Shown here piece after piece: positions 20,386 through 20,522 of a stretch of 20,522 nucleotides of DNA (position 1 is its first letter; each line of letters begins with the position of its first letter). The DNA comes from a virus. Below the pieces are notes generated by a model. The model made no database searches. It was not told the origin of the DNA and saw only the letters and a list, made by a program, of their open reading frames with translations. The stretch lies in the IMG/VR virus record IMGVR_UViG_3300008262_003058, positions 1 to 20,522 of that record, one strand, 5' to 3'. The position numbers and the translations under genes are program-made.

Positions 20386-20522
20386 TTACAAACAAAAACA
20401 ATCAGGTATAGGTACATTATATACAGGTGTAGTATATCCTGGAAATGATGATGGTGTAAAACTAACTATACTATGACAATCTCCACCTACTTCAATAGTT
20501 GATGGTGGGGTTTCCCCTTCTA
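20386..20522 (-). CDS. C-terminal fragment (44 aa) of an unidentified protein; 5' part outside window
   Basis: A frame open from the right edge to a TAA at 20386-20388. The product is Pro/Thr/Ser-rich: EGETPPSTIEVGGDCHSIVS, then FTPSSFPGYTTPVYNVPIPD, ending CFCL. Such composition is common at the ends of virion surface or adhesin proteins, and Ser/Thr-rich stretches are typical glycosylation acceptors, but the piece is too short to classify. It is 34 bp upstream of the glycosyltransferase gene and probably in the same transcript. Confidence 0.55.
   Translation of the reverse strand, partial: EGETPPSTIEVGGDCHSIVSFTPSSFPGYTTPVYNVPIPDCFCL

Overview
This is a 20.5 kb piece of a tailed-phage genome with a T4-like (contractile-tail lineage) head module. 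Every gene I can support is on the minus strand, so transcription runs from right (20522) to left (1). The DNA is very AT-rich. A/T-rich leaders with almost no Shine-Dalgarno sequences, plus one textbook Bacteroidetes-type promoter (TTTG, 20 bp, TATATTTG at 18033-18064), point to a host in the Bacteroidota. That host call is inference; the T4-like affiliation is firm from the major capsid, scaffold, protease, portal and terminase sequences.

Layout in transcription order. (1) 20522-18382: the tail end of an unknown gene, a GT-A-type glycosyltransferase, and a radical SAM/SPASM enzyme. (2) 18347-18066: a small coiled-coil protein. (3) 18022-13575: a tightly coupled sugar cassette, namely a three-domain GT4/methyltransferase/GT25-like protein, a TibC/BAHT-like protein O-heptosyltransferase, an HldE-C-type adenylyltransferase and an HldE-N-type heptose kinase. 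(4) 13531-13121: a second coiled-coil protein that is a paralogue of the one at 18066-18347, so the cassette is bracketed by paralogues. (5) 13091-10349: a large modular protein (packaging-type N-terminus, NMNAT-like nucleotidyltransferase, SH3/KOW-like, DUF5661-like, ligase-like domains) whose reading frame is broken near 11130. (6) 10297-1: packaging and head genes, comprising a zinc-ribbon protein, large terminase (gp17), a small Cys-rich protein, portal (gp20), five small head/core proteins around the prohead protease (gp21), scaffold (gp22) and the N-terminal third of the major capsid protein (gp23).

How the genes work together. The left half makes and fills a prohead: scaffold and core proteins assemble on the portal, gp21 cleaves them, and gp17 packages DNA. 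L/I/V-x-E|A/G sites, the T4 prohead-protease signature, occur at residue 61 of gp23 and between modules of several small proteins, suggesting that these are head-internal polyproteins. The right half contains kinase, adenylyltransferase and heptosyltransferase that together would make ADP-D,D-heptose and attach it to a protein, with further glycosyltransferases and a radical SAM enzyme upstream. A phage-borne protein O-heptosylation system is the most interesting idea in this window. The target is not identifiable from sequence. The tail sheath and tube genes (gp18, gp19), which lie between gp17 and gp20 in T4, are absent from that place.

I saw no tRNA or rRNA gene, CRISPR array, insertion sequence or integrase. 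The only intergenic stretch longer than about 70 bp is 1625-1813.
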